The notes beneath the pieces were generated by a model. The model did no database searches and was not told the origin of the DNA. It saw nothing but the letters and a program-made list of their open reading frames with translations. A DNA stretch of 64,000 nt from Sulfurovum sp. TSL1 (GTDB lineage Bacteria; Campylobacterota; Campylobacteria; Campylobacterales; Sulfurovaceae): contig NZ_BPFI01000001.1 of the NCBI RefSeq assembly GCF_019972135.1, positions 1,595,106 through 1,659,105 of the forward strand, written 5' to 3'. Shown piece by piece: positions 62,896 through 64,000 of this stretch. Within the stretch, counting starts at the first letter, position 1; each line of letters starts with the position of its first letter. Both the position numbers and the translations under genes were made by a program.

Positions 62896-64000
62896 CTATT
62901 CATTATAAAACTTGTCAACAAAATTGACAAGCCTATCCAAAACCCTAGGAATGATTTTCTTTCTTTCTAGCAATTTTGGTTTTACTTTTAATGTCTTAGC
63001 AATATCATCTTTTAGAGGTTTGCGTTCATCATAAAGATAGGTATCAATGAGCTCTTTCACTGACTCTTTAATAAGATTCTCCTCCTCGCAGATTTCTTCA
63101 AATGCCTTGATTTTCTCTTCTTCCCAAAATTTTTCAAATTCATCATCGATACTGTCAATATCTATACCATCAAGGTTCTCATCTATAAATCGTTCAATAA
63201 GCTCGCGTTTACTTCTAAGTTGTGGATTAGAATTGAGTATATTATTGATATTCTCTCTCTGTGAATGTTTATCACTCTCTTTTGCATCCTTATACTTCGC
63301 AAGTAGTTTGAGAATGTATAATACGTTGATCTCATCTTTATGGATGAGTTCTAACTCAAAGTCCACATCCTCCAGGATAGATACCTTTTCACCACCTTCA
63401 CTCCTGTTGCTCTTTATCCTCTCATACAGGTCAAGGTATTTTGATTTGTAGTCTTCAAACTGTTGTTCGCTCATCGATAGATCAGACCATTTAAAGTCAC
63501 TAAAGCCCTCAAGGATGTTCTTGATACGCATGAGTTCCCTAAATGCCTTGATAAACTCTAACTGTTTTTCTTCATCGATAAGTTCATCTACGCTGTTTAC
63601 ACTTGGAGCGATTTTGATTAACTCCATGAATGCATCATTGAACTTTTTAACGTACTCTTCATATGGTTTCATCAAAATGATGTCTTTAGCATCTTTATTT
63701 GAAAAAAGTGCGATGGCATCATCGGTTGCTTTTTTGAGGTTTCTAAAGCATACAATATTCCCCTGGCTCTTTTGCTCATTGAGAATTCTGTTCGTTCTAC
63801 TGTAGGCTTGGATAAGTCCATGGTATTTTAGATTTTTATCCACATAAAGTGTGTTAAGTCTAGGGGAGTCAAATCCTGTGAGGAACATATTGACAACCAG
63901 CAGTATATCTAGCTCTTTTTGCTTCACTCTTTTGGAGATATCATTATAATAATTGTAAAAGCTCTGTGAGTCTTTGGTGCTAAATTTTGTACCGAACATT
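62896..64000 (-). CDS. hsdR: Type I restriction enzyme HsdR subunit (N-terminus beyond window)
   Basis: The C-terminal 368 residues of a type I restriction motor subunit, cut by the right edge. Helicase-domain motifs in IDMFLTGFDSPRLNTLYVDK-like wording (VNMFLTGFDSPRLNTLYVDK) and motif VI QAYSRTNR are typical of EcoR124-type HsdR. The rest is the helical C-terminal domain that contacts the methyltransferase. The hsdM and hsdS genes should lie to the right of the window. Confidence 0.9.
   Translation of the reverse strand, partial: MFGTKFSTKDSQSFYNYYNDISKRVKQKELDILLVVNMFLTGFDSPRLNTLYVDKNLKYHGLIQAYSRTNRILNEQKSQGNIVCFRNLKKATDDAIALFSNKDAKDIILMKPYEEYVKKFNDAFMELIKIAPSVNSVDELIDEEKQLEFIKAFRELMRIKNILEGFSDFKWSDLSMSEQQFEDYKSKYLDLYERIKSNRSEGGEKVSILEDVDFELELIHKDEINVLYILKLLAKYKDAKESDKHSQRENINNILNSNPQLRSKRELIERFIDENLDGIDIDSIDDEFEKFWEEEKIKAFEEICEEENLIKESVKELIDTYLYDERKPLKDDIAKTLKVKPKLLERKKIIPRVLDRLVNFVDKFYNE

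Overview
The window comes from a Campylobacterota (Epsilonproteobacteria) chromosome. A Sulfurovum- or Sulfurimonas-like organism is my best guess from protein style: a single S10-spc-alpha ribosomal cluster without rpmD (L30), zinc-type S14, an MsrB-MsrA fusion, and promoters with a -10 element but no clear -35. No 16S gene is present, so the genus is an inference.

Region 1 (1-25007) is mostly a phosphate-starvation locus. After a recQ gene cut by the left edge come an OmpR-type regulator, phoU, pstB-pstA-pstC, pstS, a bifunctional acyltransferase resembling the ornithine-lipid synthase OlsF with a small partner, a second regulator, psiE, a third regulator, a PiT phosphate transporter and a porin. 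Then follows an 8.2 kb operon (written right to left: DUF3450, TtpC, ExbB, ExbD, TonB, TPR protein, TonB-dependent receptor), a beta-helix lipoprotein and a 41-codon gene. Nearly all of these are preceded by the same promoter pattern: 7-mers like TGTNACC or TGTTTCC repeated every 11 bp, then a 9-nt spacer and a TANNNT -10. This defines one Pho regulon. It combines high-affinity Pi uptake, probable phosphorus-free membrane lipid synthesis, an outer-membrane channel and an energised TonB import system. No sensor kinase is in the window.

Region 2 (25014-28474) holds housekeeping genes on the minus strand: ybaB, panD, a [2Fe-2S] protein, murE, a TPR-like protein and an Nfu-type Fe-S protein. Region 3 (28685-44015) is the ribosomal/secretion cluster from rpsJ to rplQ with secY, map, infA and rpoA. 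A GGDEF diguanylate cyclase gene sits inside it between infA and rpmJ, followed by a separate promoter and leader for the alpha-type operon.

Region 4 (44187-52527) is mixed core sequence: an ATPase, SRP RNA, tRNA-Ser(GGA), a FIST-PAS-GGDEF-EAL protein, a MORN-type lipoprotein, a YgjP-like metallopeptidase, a small zinc-ribbon membrane protein, a truncated haemoglobin, MsrBA and DoxX.

Region 5 (52619 to the right edge) looks like an integrated defence island. It begins at a 27-bp tRNA 3'-end fragment with no tRNA body, the expected distal attachment site of a tRNA-integrating element. It carries a large STAND-type ATPase with TPRs, a small zinc-ribbon protein, a Hachiman-like nuclease-helicase pair (HamA/HamB type) in tandem with a Cas4-like plus DnaQ-like nuclease, an unrecognised coiled-coil protein, and a type I restriction HsdR cut by the right edge. 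The island appears more AT-rich than the core by eye.
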